Notes under the pieces: generated by a model | Told to the model about the DNA's origin: nothing | The model's input: the letters and a program-made list of their open reading frames with translations, nothing else | Database searches by the model: none | Made by a program: the position numbers and the translations under genes | Part shown: positions 26,938-36,779 of the stretch, piece by piece | Layout of the letters: every line of letters begins with the position of its first letter | Position numbering within the stretch: the first letter of the stretch is position 1 | From: an uncultured Lachnospiraceae bacterium | Lineage (GTDB): Bacteria; Bacillota; Clostridia; Lachnospirales; Lachnospiraceae | Assembly: GCA_946405625.1 (NCBI GenBank) | Contig: CAMJHQ010000006.1 | Coordinates: 62,001 to 126,000 of the forward strand | Direction: 5' to 3' | Length of the DNA stretch: 64,000 bases

Positions 26938-27060
26938 TTTTATTCACTTTTTTTATATTTTACCTATGCTGCCGGTAGGTCTATACTTCATAGCAAATCT
27001 AAGGACAGCGTACACAAGATAAGAAAATTACGCAATTATACTTCAGGAGGAACAACCAAA

Positions 27061-29346
27061 ATGAAAACATCAGTTATCGGTTATCCGAGAATCGGAAAAA
27101 ACAGAGAATTAAAATTTGCTTCGGAGAAATACTTCAAATCCGAAATATCAGAGAAGGATCTTCAGCTTGTAGCTGCAGAGCTCAGAAAAGATAACTTACT
27201 CAAGCAGAAGGATGCAAAGATAGATTTTATATCATCAAACGACTTCTCATTCTATGACAATGTACTTGACGCTGCATTTCTCTTCAATATCATTCCTGAG
27301 AGATACAGCTCACTCGACCTTTCAGATCTCGGCAAGTATTTTGCAGCAGCCAGAGGTTATCAGGGTGATAAGGGAAATGTTAAAGCCCTTGCAATGAAAA
27401 AGTGGTTCAATACAAATTATCACTATATCGTACCTGAGATTGATGATACTACAGATATAAAGCTTGCCGGAACCAAGCCTGTTGATGAATATATCGCAGC
27501 AAAAGCTCTCGGCGTAGAAACAAAGACAGCGATCATCGGACCTTTCACTCTTCTCAAGCTTGCTAAGTATACCGGCGATAAGAAAGCTGATGACTTCAGC
27601 TCAACTCTTGCAGGTGAATATGTAAAACTTATCGAGAAGCTCTCTGCTGCAGGTGCTGCATGGATCCAGTTCGATGAGCCTTCACTTGTAAAGGATCTTA
27701 CAGCAGATGATATAGCACTTTTCAAGTCAATATATGACACTGTTCTTTCAGGAAAGAATAATGTAAAGGTACTTATTCAGACATATTTCGGTGATATCCG
27801 CGATATCTATTCAGAAGTTATCAAACTTCCTTTCGACGGAATCGGACTTGACTTCATCGAAGGAAGAAAGACAGCTGAACTTATCAAAGAATTCGGTTTT
27901 CCAAAGGATAAACTTCTCTTTGCAGGTGTTGTAAACGGTAAGAATATCTGGAGAAACAATTACGCTAAAACTCTTGATATACTGAAGGATCTGAAGAAAG
28001 ATCTCGGAGATAATGTAATACTTAATACATCATGCTCGCTTCTTCATGTTCCATATACTCTTGCAAGCGAGACAAAGCTTTCTGCAGATTACTTAAATCA
28101 TTTTGCATTTGCTGAAGAAAAGCTCGGAGAACTCAACGAGATCGCACAGCTTTCTGATTATGCAGATGATTCAAATGTAGCTGCAACAGACAGCTTTAAG
28201 AATAATCAGAAGCTTTTCTTCAACCGTATAAACAGCAAGGATGATGCCGTACAGGAAAGAGTTGCTTCTATAAAGGATTCGGATTATACAAGACTTCCTG
28301 AATTCCATGAAAGAGAAAAGATTCAGAAGGAGAAGCTCAATCTTCCACTCTTCCCAACTACTACTATCGGTTCATTCCCTCAGACTCAGGATGTAAGACA
28401 GAACAGACAGAAGTTCAAGAAGGGACTTATCTCTGCTGAAGAATATACAGAATTTAACAAGAAGAAGATTGCTGAATGTATCGCACTTCAGGAAGAAATC
28501 GGACTCGATGTCATCGTTCATGGTGAGTATGAGCGTAATGACATGGTTGAATACTTCGGTGAGCACCTTGCAGGTTATGTATTTACTGAAAAGGCATGGG
28601 TTCAGTCATACGGAACAAGATGCGTTAAGCCACCAATCATCTGGGGCGATGTATCCCGTAAGGAAGCTATAACCGTTGAATGGTCAAAGTTTGCAAAGAG
28701 CTGTACAGATAAGCCTGTAAAGGGAATGCTTACAGGACCTGTTACAATCCTTAACTGGTCTTTCCCTAGAGAAGACATTTCAATTAAGGAAAGCACACTT
28801 CAGATTGCTCTTGCTATACGTGATGAGGTACTTGACCTTGAGGCAAACGGAATCGATATTATCCAGATAGATGAAGCAGCTCTCAGAGAGAAGCTTCCTC
28901 TCAGACGTTCAGACTGGTATTCAGAATATCTTGACTGGGCTATCCCGGCTTTCCGTCTTGTACACAGTGGAGTTAAGCCTGAAACTCAGATTCATACACA
29001 TATGTGCTACAGCGAGTTTACAGACATCATTCCTGCAATCGATGCAATGGATGCAGATGTAATAACATTTGAGGCTTCAAGATCAGATCTTCAGATTCTT
29101 GATTCTCTGAAGGAGAATAACTTCAAGACAGAAGTTGGTCCGGGTGTATATGATATCCACAGCCCACGTGTTCCATCAGTAGATGAGATTGTAAATGCTC
29201 TCACAAAAATGAGAACACGTATCGAAGATAAGAAGCTTTGGGTAAATCCGGACTGCGGACTTAAGACAAGAGGCGAAACAGAAACAAAGGCCAGCCTTAT
29301 CAACCTGGTTAAGGCGGCTTCGATCATAAGAAGCAATAATCAGTAA
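27061..29346 (+). CDS. metE: Cobalamin-independent methionine synthase
   Basis: Enzyme of 761 residues (typical length about 755) that transfers a methyl group from 5-methyltetrahydropteroyl-triglutamate to homocysteine. Starts with the family motif [18 protein letters not shown]; the C-terminal half carries [15 protein letters not shown], the zinc-site motifs [13 protein letters not shown] and HMCYSEF, and [10 protein letters not shown] near the end. AGGAGG precedes the ATG. It is followed by metF, which makes the methyl donor, so the two form a methionine unit controlled by the divergent LysR protein. Confidence 0.97.
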   Translation: MKTSVIGYPRIGKNRELKFASEKYFKSEISEKDLQLVAAELRKDNLLKQKDAKIDFISSNDFSFYDNVLDAAFLFNIIPERYSSLDLSDLGKYFAAARGYQGDKGNVKALAMKKWFNTNYHYIVPEIDDTTDIKLAGTKPVDEYIAAKALGVETKTAIIGPFTLLKLAKYTGDKKADDFSSTLAGEYVKLIEKLSAAGAAWIQFDEPSLVKDLTADDIALFKSIYDTVLSGKNNVKVLIQTYFGDIRDIYSEVIKLPFDGIGLDFIEGRKTAELIKEFGFPKDKLLFAGVVNGKNIWRNNYAKTLDILKDLKKDLGDNVILNTSCSLLHVPYTLASETKLSADYLNHFAFAEEKLGELNEIAQLSDYADDSNVAATDSFKNNQKLFFNRINSKDDAVQERVASIKDSDYTRLPEFHEREKIQKEKLNLPLFPTTTIGSFPQTQDVRQNRQKFKKGLISAEEYTEFNKKKIAECIALQEEIGLDVIVHGEYERNDMVEYFGEHLAGYVFTEKAWVQSYGTRCVKPPIIWGDVSRKEAITVEWSKFAKSCTDKPVKGMLTGPVTILNWSFPREDISIKESTLQIALAIRDEVLDLEANGIDIIQIDEAALREKLPLRRSDWYSEYLDWAIPAFRLVHSGVKPETQIHTHMCYSEFTDIIPAIDAMDADVITFEASRSDLQILDSLKENNFKTEVGPGVYDIHSPRVPSVDEIVNALTKMRTRIEDKKLWVNPDCGLKTRGETETKASLINLVKAASIIRSNNQ

Positions 29347-29362
29347 TTCTAAGTAATTATCA

Positions 29363-29394
29363 ATGGGAATATCCCTCAACCGGGGTATTCCCGA
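29363..29394 (+). other. Strong intergenic hairpin between metE and metF
   Basis: GGGAATATCCC and GGGGTATTCCC form an 11-bp stem with a 6-nt loop in the gap between metE and metF. It lacks a T run, so it is not a normal terminator; it may stabilise or process the mRNA. Confidence 0.6.
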
Positions 29395-29422
29395 TCATCA
29401 GAAATCATGTGAGGTAATACCT

Positions 29423-30283
29423 GTGAAGATATCAGATATTTATAAGAACAACAAAAAAAGTCTCTCATTTGAGATTTTTCCACCAAAGAAAGATTCTGAG
29501 CTTGAGAACATTGATGAAACTCTCGAAGTACTTTCAGAGCTGCATCCCGATTTTATCAGTGTAACCTTCGGTGCAGGCGGTTCAGCAAACTGTAACCGTA
29601 CCATAGAACTCGCAAAGAAGATCAAGGATAAGTATCATATCGAACCTGTTGTTCATCTCACATGCCTGCACTACAACAAGGCTGAAATTGATGAGTTTGC
29701 AAAGGTTCTTACTGCAGAGGGAATTCAGAATGTTCTTGCCCTTCGCGGCGACAGAAATGACAGAGTACCTGAGAAGGACGACTTTAAGCACTGCTCGGAT
29801 CTCATAAGCTACCTGAAACCAAATCACGACTTCTGTTTTCTCGGTGCTTGTTATCCGGAATGTCATCCTGAATCAGATAACAGAATAAATGAGATCAAAT
29901 GTCTCAAGAAAAAGGTTGATGCCGGTGCAGAGGTACTGATATCTCAGCTTTTCTTCGATAACGATACCTTCTTCCATTTCCACGAAGAATGCCGTATAGC
30001 TGATATAAATGTACCGCTTATTCCGGGAGTTATGCCTGTTATAAATGCTGCCCAGATCAAACGAATGATCAGCATCTGTAATGCTGCATTTCCTGAACGC
30101 TTCCAGCGCATCATTAACCGCTACGAGAACAACAAGGAAGCGCTGTTCGATGCCGGAATGTCATATGCACTCAGTCAGATAATCGATCTTCTTGTAAGTG
30201 ACATACAGGGAATACATTTATATACAATGAACAATCCTGTCGTTGCAAGAAGAATCTGTGAAGGTATCAGAAACATCGTCTGA
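29423..30283 (+). CDS. metF: Methylenetetrahydrofolate reductase
   Basis: FAD enzyme of about 286 residues that reduces methylene-THF to methyl-THF, the donor for MetE. Motifs: SFEIFPPKKDSELENI, a Thr-Phe-Gly-Ala-Gly region (SVTFGAGGSANCNRT), LRGDR and a QLFFDNDTF segment. The GTG at 29423 with GTGAGG 8 nt upstream gives the usual MKISDIY-type N-terminus; an upstream ATG at 29363 lies inside the hairpin and has no RBS. A terminator follows at 30347. Confidence 0.93.
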   Translation: MKISDIYKNNKKSLSFEIFPPKKDSELENIDETLEVLSELHPDFISVTFGAGGSANCNRTIELAKKIKDKYHIEPVVHLTCLHYNKAEIDEFAKVLTAEGIQNVLALRGDRNDRVPEKDDFKHCSDLISYLKPNHDFCFLGACYPECHPESDNRINEIKCLKKKVDAGAEVLISQLFFDNDTFFHFHEECRIADINVPLIPGVMPVINAAQIKRMISICNAAFPERFQRIINRYENNKEALFDAGMSYALSQIIDLLVSDIQGIHLYTMNNPVVARRICEGIRNIV

Positions 30284-30346
30284 TTCGGTACCTGCATGAA
30301 AGTAGTCTGTTATAGCAGACAGATCACATTAACAAAATAAGAATCA

Positions 30347-30388
30347 AAAACAGTCGGCCCTGCTTAAAGCAGAACCGGCTGTTTTTTC
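30347..30388 (+). terminator. Terminator after metF
   Basis: Arms AACAGTCGG and CCGGCTGTT with an inner CTGC/GCAG stem and a T6 tail. Confidence 0.85.
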
Positions 30389-30452
30389 ATTTAATCATCT
30401 TAGTACATATACTGACTTTATAAAACTATGTTCTTCACAGTTCCGATCTATA

Positions 30453-31172
30453 TTATAAACCTACGTTCTTGACTGCTCCGATCGATATATAATTATCAAG
30501 AACAGCTCTGATATCACTGCCCTCTTCGGATTCCTTAATAAGTTTACCGTCTATCTCATACCTGATCCCGCCGTCAGAAAGTGATCCGATTGCTTTATAG
30601 CCATCCTTATAGAACATACCGCGGGATACAAATGTATCCCTTTTGATTCCTTTAAATTCCGAAAGCGGGCATCTCGGAATATTAACATTCCATATCTCTC
30701 CATAGTCCGGTCGTTTATCTATCAGTTCAGCCAGAATATCCTTCAGATACTTATCGGTCACTTCATGGCTGCCTTCGAAATCCTCTGATACTGCGATTCC
30801 TATATAGCCCTGAAAGTCCGCCTCAAAGGCCGCTCCGCACGTTCCCGAATACTGGATATCCGTTCCTGAGTTATAGCCTCTGTTGATCCCTGAAAGGACT
30901 ATATCCGGCCTATATGGCATCACACTGAGACCTCCTACTCTTACGCAGTCACCCGGTGTTCCGCTGCATGAAAATGCTTTTACACCCTCCATGCCGTAAT
31001 CATATGGATACATATCGATTGTCCCATGTATGGTGATCGCATGCGAACAGCTGCTTCTCTGACTATCGGGTGCAATAACCCAGACTTCTCCGAATTCTTT
31101 AGCTGCTTCAGCGAGTCTTCTTAAACCCTCATATTCTATTCCGTCGTCATTTGTAATCAGTATTTTTCTCAT
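30453..31172 (-). CDS. surE: 5'/3'-nucleotidase SurE
   Basis: Phosphatase of 239 residues that removes phosphate from nucleoside monophosphates. The N-terminal ILITNDDGIEYEGL motif with its metal-binding Asp-Asp pair, SGTPGDCVRVG, and SGINRGYNSGTDIQYSGTCGAA (metal-binding Asn) are all conserved. Single gene unit between metF (convergent) and the phosphoketolase terminator. Confidence 0.95.
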   Translation of the reverse strand: MRKILITNDDGIEYEGLRRLAEAAKEFGEVWVIAPDSQRSSCSHAITIHGTIDMYPYDYGMEGVKAFSCSGTPGDCVRVGGLSVMPYRPDIVLSGINRGYNSGTDIQYSGTCGAAFEADFQGYIGIAVSEDFEGSHEVTDKYLKDILAELIDKRPDYGEIWNVNIPRCPLSEFKGIKRDTFVSRGMFYKDGYKAIGSLSDGGIRYEIDGKLIKESEEGSDIRAVLDNYISIGAVKNVGL

Positions 31173-31270
31173 TCTGTCACCCTAATAAAAACTCTTATTC
31201 GTAATCCGCTTTTAGAACAAAGCATCCTTAGCGGAGCAATTTTTCCTCGTAGGATTCATGCCCCATGTGT

Positions 31271-31306
31271 TAAAAAAGCGCCCGGAGGATTTATCCTCCG
31301 AGCGCC
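31271..31306 (-). terminator. Terminator after the phosphoketolase gene
   Basis: Minus-strand 14-bp stem, arms GGCGCTCGGAGGAT and ATCCTCCGGGCGCT (one mismatch), two-base loop, then a T run. One of the strongest terminators in the window. Confidence 0.9.
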
Positions 31307-31327
31307 ATTATACACTAAATCGTATAA

Positions 31328-33694
31328 TTATTTAAGTCCTGTCCACTTCCACTCTGCAACTTCAGGCATATCAATACCTACATCGTGGATGTATGTCTTA
31401 TGCTCAACAAGCTTATCCTTCATCTTCTGAACGAGGAATGCACCTCTGTTTCCAAGTGATGGAATGTTGTTGATCATAGCGATTACAAGGTTGAAACGGT
31501 CGATCTTATTCTGAACTCTCATATCGAATGGAGTTGTGATCGTACCTTCTTCATGATAACCATGAACATGGATGTTATGGTTATGTCTTGTATATGTAAG
31601 CTCATGGATAAGTGTTGGATATCCATGGAATGCGAAGATGATCGGCTTATCCTTTGTGAAGATTGTATCGTAATCTACATCTGAAAGTCCGTGTGGATGT
31701 CTATCCTTTGGCTCAAGTCTCATAAGGTCAACTACGTTTACGAAACGAACCTTAACGTCCGGCATTTCCTTATGCATGATATCAACTGCAGCAAGTGCCT
31801 CAAGTGTAGGTGTATCACCGCAGCATGCAAGTACAACATCAGGATCGTCACCGTTATCTGATGAAGCCCAATCCCAAATACCGATACCCTGTGTACAATG
31901 CTTAACAGCCTGCTCCATTGTGAGCCACTGTGGTCTTGGGTGCTTACTTGCAACGATTGCGTTAACATAGTTCTTACTCTTCAGACAGTGATCCATTGTT
32001 GAGAGTAAGCAGTTAGCATCTGGTGGAAGATAGATTCTTACAACGTCTGCCTTCTTGTTAGAAATGTGATCAAGGAATCCAGGATCCTGATGTGTGAATC
32101 CGTTATGATCCTGCTGCCATACATTTGATGTAAGAAGGAGGTTAAGTGATGCAATAGGTCTTCTCCAAGGAAGTCCGTTACATACCTTAAGCCACTTAGC
32201 ATGCTGAGCTGCCATTGAATCTATAATACGGATGAATGCTTCGTAACTAGCGAAGAAACCATGTCTACCTGTAAGGATATATCCTTCAAGCCATCCTTCG
32301 CACATATGCTCTGAAAGCATTGAATCCATAACACGTCCATCTGCTGCAAGGAACTGATCTGTTCCCTCTTCGATCGGATTGTTCCAATCTCTGTTTGTTA
32401 CCTCGAATACCTTGTTAAGACGATTTGACATTGTCTCATCAGGTCCGAAAATACGGAAGTTCTTCTGATCATCATTGAGCTTGAATACGTCTCTGATGTA
32501 TCCGCCGAGCTCGATCATATCCTGCTTCTCAACTGATCCCGGTGTAGGAACTTCTACTGCATAATCACGGAAATCAGGGAGTCTGAGGTCATGAAGAAGC
32601 TTACCACCGTTTGCATGAGGGTTAGAAGCGATTCTTCTGTCACCCTTTGGAGCGAGCTCCTTAAGTTCAGGAATAAGAGTACCATTCTCATCGAAAAGCT
32701 CTTCTGCATGATAGCTCTCAAGCCAATCCTGAAGAATTGTCATATGCTCAGGCTTGTCCATCATTACAGGAACCTGATGTGCCTGGAATGAACCCTCGAT
32801 CTTGTTTCCATCAACTACCTTTGGTCCTGTCCATCCCTTCGGTGTACGAAGAACGATCATTGGCCATACAGGTCTTGTTGTATCTCCTGTCTCTCTTGCA
32901 TGCTTCTGGATAGCCTTGATCTCATCAACAACTGTATCAAGAGTCTCAGCCATCTTACGATGCATTTCCTTTGGATCTGAACCTTCTACGAAGTATGGCT
33001 TCCAGCCGTTACCCTTGAAGAATGCCTCAAGTTCCTCATGTGAAAGACGAGCAAGGATTGTAGGGTTAGAAATCTTAAATCCGTTAAGGTGAAGGATTGG
33101 AAGAACCGCACCGTCAGTTACAGGATTAAGGAATTTGTTTGACTGCCATGATGTAGCAAGAGGGCCTGTCTCAGCCTCACCATCACCAACTACACATGCA
33201 GCGATAAGATCCGGATTATCAAATACAGCACCGAAAGAATGTGCGATTGAATAACCAAGCTCGCCACCTTCATGGATTGAACCCGGTGTCTCCGGAGCAA
33301 CGTGACTTGAAATACCACCAGGGAATGAGAACTGCTTGCAGAGCTTCTGCATACCGTCAATATCTTCGCTGATGTTTGGATATACCTCGCTGTAAGAACC
33401 TTCAAGATAAGCGTTAGCTACGAAGAAGTTTCCGCCATGTCCCGGTCCTGAAAGAAGGATCATATCCTGATCATATTTATTGATAACACGATTAAGGTGA
33501 ACATAGATAAAGTTCTGTCCAGGAACTGTTCCCCAGTGACCTACTATCTTCTTCTTAATGTGCTCTTTCTGAAGTGGCTCGCGAAGGAGTGGATTATCTA
33601 ACAGATACAGCTGAGCTGCTGCGAGATAATTTGTCGCACGCCAGTACGCGTCCATTTTTGCAAGATACTCATCTGTGATTACATCGTGATTCAT
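31328..33694 (-). CDS. xfp: Xylulose-5-phosphate/fructose-6-phosphate phosphoketolase
   Basis: TPP enzyme of 788 residues (usual length about 790-825) that splits xylulose-5-P or fructose-6-P with phosphate into acetyl-phosphate plus a sugar phosphate. Typical segments: [55 protein letters not shown] and [19 protein letters not shown] 33694 with GAGGACA upstream is preferred to the distant in-frame start at 33784. It links pentose metabolism to acetate and ATP; isolated from other pathway genes here. Confidence 0.96.
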   Translation of the reverse strand: MNHDVITDEYLAKMDAYWRATNYLAAAQLYLLDNPLLREPLQKEHIKKKIVGHWGTVPGQNFIYVHLNRVINKYDQDMILLSGPGHGGNFFVANAYLEGSYSEVYPNISEDIDGMQKLCKQFSFPGGISSHVAPETPGSIHEGGELGYSIAHSFGAVFDNPDLIAACVVGDGEAETGPLATSWQSNKFLNPVTDGAVLPILHLNGFKISNPTILARLSHEELEAFFKGNGWKPYFVEGSDPKEMHRKMAETLDTVVDEIKAIQKHARETGDTTRPVWPMIVLRTPKGWTGPKVVDGNKIEGSFQAHQVPVMMDKPEHMTILQDWLESYHAEELFDENGTLIPELKELAPKGDRRIASNPHANGGKLLHDLRLPDFRDYAVEVPTPGSVEKQDMIELGGYIRDVFKLNDDQKNFRIFGPDETMSNRLNKVFEVTNRDWNNPIEEGTDQFLAADGRVMDSMLSEHMCEGWLEGYILTGRHGFFASYEAFIRIIDSMAAQHAKWLKVCNGLPWRRPIASLNLLLTSNVWQQDHNGFTHQDPGFLDHISNKKADVVRIYLPPDANCLLSTMDHCLKSKNYVNAIVASKHPRPQWLTMEQAVKHCTQGIGIWDWASSDNGDDPDVVLACCGDTPTLEALAAVDIMHKEMPDVKVRFVNVVDLMRLEPKDRHPHGLSDVDYDTIFTKDKPIIFAFHGYPTLIHELTYTRHNHNIHVHGYHEEGTITTPFDMRVQNKIDRFNLVIAMINNIPSLGNRGAFLVQKMKDKLVEHKTYIHDVGIDMPEVAEWKWTGLK

Positions 33695-33742
33695 ACTTTG
33701 TCCTCTCTTTAATATAATCATTATTGTTTTTACCAGTGCATT

Positions 33743-33748
33743 ATTATA
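33743..33748 (-). promoter_or_regulatory. Possible -10 element of the phosphoketolase gene
   Basis: TATAAT preceded by TGTG (extended -10 style) on the minus strand, about 50 nt before the start codon. No clear -35 box. The rest of the gap 33695-34004 is A/T-rich without other clear signals, apart from the terminator at 33935-33961. Confidence 0.35.
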
Positions 33749-33934
33749 CACAAAAAAGGTCTTTTCCGTGAGCCCCTTTTTCAATTTCGTTATTTTATAC
33801 CTATATTTTCGATATATCTAAAATTATTAGTGTAATTTATCTAATCCGTTTCCGACATAGTATGTTACTCTTTAACAATTACACAATTATTTACTGTGTA
33901 ACCGCAATAAAATATAACAATTTGAGTAAGTGAA

Positions 33935-33961
33935 CAAAAAAGTCCGGTCAACGCCGGACTC
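33935..33961 (-). terminator. Terminator after the PNPOx-like gene
   Basis: Minus-strand arms AGTCCGG and CCGGACT with a short loop, then a TTTTTT run. Confidence 0.8.
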
Positions 33962-34004
33962 TCATAATCTGCAGATTCTGATAGTCTATCTACACTCGGA
34001 CACC

Positions 34005-34397
34005 TTAAAATGTGATGACTTCAGGTGCTGCTGTAAAGGAACTGAAGGTTGCTGTAGCATTCTTAAAATAAAATACTTCAGTATTGCCGTCATCCTCTGA
34101 ATACATAGCTCTGAGATCAGGATAAGCGTCCAGCATTGACGCTCTTGCTTCTCTTCTATCATCTTCGATAAGTTCCCCTGCAACTCTGATCCATGTGCCG
34201 TCTTTAAATGCTGATATCTCCGCTTTCGGATTCTTATGAAGCTGCTTTGACACTTCTTTAATCTTTCCTGTCTGTATATAGAGCTTACCGTCGAATATAT
34301 TGATCGTTCCGAACGGTCTTACTCTCGGCTGATCCCCGTCAACCGTTGCCAGATAATAGGTTCCGGCACTTTTTAAAAATTCAAATACTTTTTCCAT
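34005..34397 (-). CDS. Pyridoxamine 5'-phosphate oxidase family protein
   Basis: Small flavin-binding split-barrel protein of 130 residues. The N-terminus (YYLATVDGDQPRVRPFG) and INIFDGKLYIQTGKIKEVSKQL match the FMN-binding fold of this family. Related stand-alone proteins often bind FMN, F420 or haem and act as general reductases; it is not the true PNP oxidase PdxH. RBS AGGGTT (weak) precedes the ATG. Confidence 0.8.
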   Translation of the reverse strand: MEKVFEFLKSAGTYYLATVDGDQPRVRPFGTINIFDGKLYIQTGKIKEVSKQLHKNPKAEISAFKDGTWIRVAGELIEDDRREARASMLDAYPDLRAMYSEDDGNTEVFYFKNATATFSSFTAAPEVITF

Positions 34398-34563
34398 GTT
34401 GTAACCCTCTTTCTTATTATTTTTTCCGGATCGGAATTTATCCCATCGGCATTTTTTATTCTATAACAATTATCGAAGTATGTGAATTTATTTTTCTTAT
34501 GATATGAAATTCGTATAACTATACACTTTCATATATTTGTGTGAAATTAAATATCGTTGTTCG

Positions 34564-34597
34564 AAAAAACGGCTGTCATAATTTATATGACAGCCGA
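34564..34597 (-). terminator. Terminator after the flavodoxin gene
   Basis: Arms CGGCTGTCATA and TATGACAGCCG with a short loop and a T run on the minus strand. Confidence 0.85.
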
Positions 34598-34630
34598 AAA
34601 ATATATAATCTTTGTAGGAGAAATAATTAC

Positions 34631-35053
34631 TTAAGCAAGAGAAGCTCCAAGATCCTTGCAAGCCTCAATCGCATCATCATCAGGAGCATTATTTGCCATT
34701 ACGCCTTCATTGACAAGTACTGCACCTGCTGCATCACAACGATCTTTCCAGTCTCTCATCCACTGGCCGTCACCCCAGCCGTATGAACCGAAGATTCCTG
34801 TCTTCTTTCCGTTTAAGAAACCTTCAACAGCTGAAAACATAGGATCGAATTCGGTTTCTTCAAGAACTTCAGCTCCCATTGCCGGACAACCGAAAGCAAT
34901 CGCATCAAATTCCGATACAGCCGATTCCGAAAACTCTCCTGCTGTAAAAACCTTTACCTCAGCGCCCTTTGCCTTTGCACCTTCTGCAACAGCATTTGCC
35001 ATTGCTTCGGTATTGCCGGTTGCGCTCCAGTAAACCACTGCAACTTTACTCAT
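34631..35053 (-). CDS. Flavodoxin
   Basis: FMN electron carrier of 140 residues. The N-terminal phosphate-binding loop VVYWSATGNTEAMANAV, the acidic DAIAFGCPAMGAE loop and FGSYGWGDGQWMRDW loop are typical of clostridial flavodoxins. ATG 35053 with AAAGGATT upstream is preferred to an earlier start at 35080. It is cotranscribed with the DUF3793 gene (gap 27 nt), and flavodoxin usually replaces ferredoxin when iron is scarce. Confidence 0.9.
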   Translation of the reverse strand: MSKVAVVYWSATGNTEAMANAVAEGAKAKGAEVKVFTAGEFSESAVSEFDAIAFGCPAMGAEVLEETEFDPMFSAVEGFLNGKKTGIFGSYGWGDGQWMRDWKDRCDAAGAVLVNEGVMANNAPDDDAIEACKDLGASLA

Positions 35054-35080
35054 AACCAATCCTTTCCGGGAAAACCCCAT

Positions 35081-35641
35081 CTACGCACTGACTGCAAGCT
35101 TATCAAGTGTTGTTCCGTTCCTGAACCTTGATCTATAGTCATTCGTACATTTTTCATATTTTTTAAAAATATTCTTTGCCCTCTCAACGTCACCGTATAC
35201 TTTCCATAATCCGGTACATTTTGAGAAGCTGCCTCTATGCTTGATAAATCCTTTCACATCCTCTATCGGATATCCGAGGAACAGACCAATCTCATGCGGA
35301 AAATCCTTACTGGACTTAAGATTTACAAGTTTTCTGCTGAGACATTTAACACACGATTCAACGTCGTCTGCCTTGTATCCCAGCATAGAAAGCATATTCG
35401 CGGTATCCTTATCACAGAAATCCTTTACCAGGAAGGATGGTCTGTAAACATATATCAGGACTCTGTGATTCGAATACCTGACAGGTATGGCTTTAATTCC
35501 CTTATTAACCAGACATTTATTAACTCTTCTTATGTCATTCAGTAACTTCTGTTTATCATCATATCCGCATGTGAACAAGTTGCCGGATTTTATTCCGGCC
35601 AGAGTGGGCGCGCAATATTCGATAATCATCTCATCTGACAT
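35081..35641 (-). CDS. DUF3793 family protein
   Basis: Protein of 186 residues. Landmarks are CAPTLAGIKSGNLFTC, a conserved Arg/Tyr-rich VLIYVYRPSF strand, and HEIGLFLGYPIEDVKGFI; these are family hallmarks. The family is common in Clostridia next to flavodoxin or iron-transport genes, and its molecular role is unknown. The upstream dyads (35655-35670, 35737-35758) suggest control by a metal-dependent repressor. Confidence 0.82.
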   Translation of the reverse strand: MSDEMIIEYCAPTLAGIKSGNLFTCGYDDKQKLLNDIRRVNKCLVNKGIKAIPVRYSNHRVLIYVYRPSFLVKDFCDKDTANMLSMLGYKADDVESCVKCLSRKLVNLKSSKDFPHEIGLFLGYPIEDVKGFIKHRGSFSKCTGLWKVYGDVERAKNIFKKYEKCTNDYRSRFRNGTTLDKLAVSA

Positions 35642-35654
35642 GACATACCTCCGA

Positions 35655-35758
35655 GTAAGTTAGAGACAACTAACCAATAAACCTGTAAAATGTGACAGAC
35701 ATCGGGAACGTTCGACATCTGTCACATGATCCAACCAGTTAATTAGATATAATTAACT
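35655..35758. promoter_or_regulatory. Candidate metal-regulator dyads before DUF3793-flavodoxin
   Basis: Two inverted repeats lie in the leader: GTTAG-N6-CTAAC at about 35655-35670 and AGTTAATTA-N4-TAATTAACT at 35737-35758. Their TTA(G)/(C)TAA half-sites resemble boxes of DtxR-type iron regulators. Between them is a long hairpin (35688-35728) with arms TGTGACAGA and TCTGTCACA. The pattern suits iron-dependent control of DUF3793 and flavodoxin, but no regulator of this class is seen in the window except Fur at 25366. Confidence 0.45.
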
Positions 35759-35909
35759 GTAGTAAGTTATATCATACTATGGTGTTAATATCAAGCATTT
35801 TTTTATATTTTTCTACAATTTTTTATTATTTTCTGCAATTCTTAATTTAGACCACTCTTTTATGATCATTATAAGCTTAAGCCACTGGAATTCCGAAGGA
35901 AGAATTCTA

Positions 35910-36455
35910 TTAAAGAGCTTCGATAACAGCTTTCTTTACATCTTCCATCTCAACTGTAGGTTCAAAGCGTGCGATAACCTGTCCCTGTCTGTCTATAAGG
36001 AACTTTGTGAAATTCCATTTGATATAAGCCTTATCGCCGTATTTTTTGTTATTTGCATCCGCAAATGCTTTAAGTGCTGCCACCTTCAGACCCTTACCGA
36101 AACCTTCAAATGGCTTCTCTGTTGCAAGATAGGCAAAAAGTGGGATTGCTGTATCTCCGTTTACATCTATTTTCGCGAATCTCGGGAAATCAGTTCCGAA
36201 CTTCATTGTACAGAATTCGTTGATCTTATCATCCGAACCCGGTGCCTGATTAGCAAACTGATTGCAAGGAAAATCAAGTATCTCGAATCCCTTATCTTTA
36301 AGTTCCTTATACATTGCTTCAAGTGGGTCATAATGCGGCGTGAAGCCACAACCTGTAGCCGTATTAACTATAAGTAACACCTTTCCTTCATAATCCTTAA
36401 GGCTGATGTCATTGCCCTGTCTGTCCTTTACTGTGAAATCATAAACTGTACTCAT
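35910..36455 (-). CDS. Glutathione peroxidase family protein
   Basis: Thioredoxin-fold peroxidase of 181 residues. The catalytic motif VNTATGCGFTP carries cysteine rather than selenocysteine; the FPCNQF and KWNFTKFLIDRQG motifs complete the active site (Gln and Trp). In bacteria without glutathione such enzymes usually use thioredoxin to reduce peroxides. Single gene in its unit; GGAGGT precedes the ATG. Confidence 0.92.
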   Translation of the reverse strand: MSTVYDFTVKDRQGNDISLKDYEGKVLLIVNTATGCGFTPHYDPLEAMYKELKDKGFEILDFPCNQFANQAPGSDDKINEFCTMKFGTDFPRFAKIDVNGDTAIPLFAYLATEKPFEGFGKGLKVAALKAFADANNKKYGDKAYIKWNFTKFLIDRQGQVIARFEPTVEMEDVKKAVIEAL

Positions 36456-36581
36456 TTTAATACCTCCGATTTTAATCTGAAATATATCCGATAGTAACTT
36501 CCTGTAGTTTCAATTTGTTTTATCTTTTTCTACATTATATTTTGCACAATATAATTTGTCAACATGTTTTTTGCATTTTTT

Positions 36582-36621
36582 TCGGATAGATATCCGTTTT
36601 TCTCAATCGATATCTATCCGA
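36582..36621. repeat. 40-nt inverted-repeat element, copy 1
   Basis: Arms TCGGATAGATATC and GATATCTATCCGA (13 bp, perfect) around a 14-nt loop. The same arms, loop length and total length recur at 41391-41430. This copy lies in the 324-nt gap between the FtsX-type ABC permease (end 36780) and the glutathione peroxidase gene. No T run follows, so it is not a standard terminator. The rest of the gap shows no gene I can recognise. Confidence 0.85.
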
Positions 36622-36779
36622 GAATTTGTCTTGCATATGCGTTTCAACATAGCTCGAGACGCTTTCAATTATAATAACTATTTGCATAAAGCATCCAAAA
36701 GATTCTCTCTCAGCACTGTGCATATCCATGCCATTAGTGCACAAGCCGGGAAAAATAGGATGTTACATTTCCCTCACGT

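Noticed and set aside
26765..27060. SAM riboswitch or T-box before metE
   Set aside because: No S-box core, T-box sequence or terminator was found in the leader; only protein-type dyads.
36559..36744. 61-codon minus-strand frame running through inverted-repeat copy 1
   Set aside because: No RBS, no recognisable similarity, and part of it is repeat DNA.
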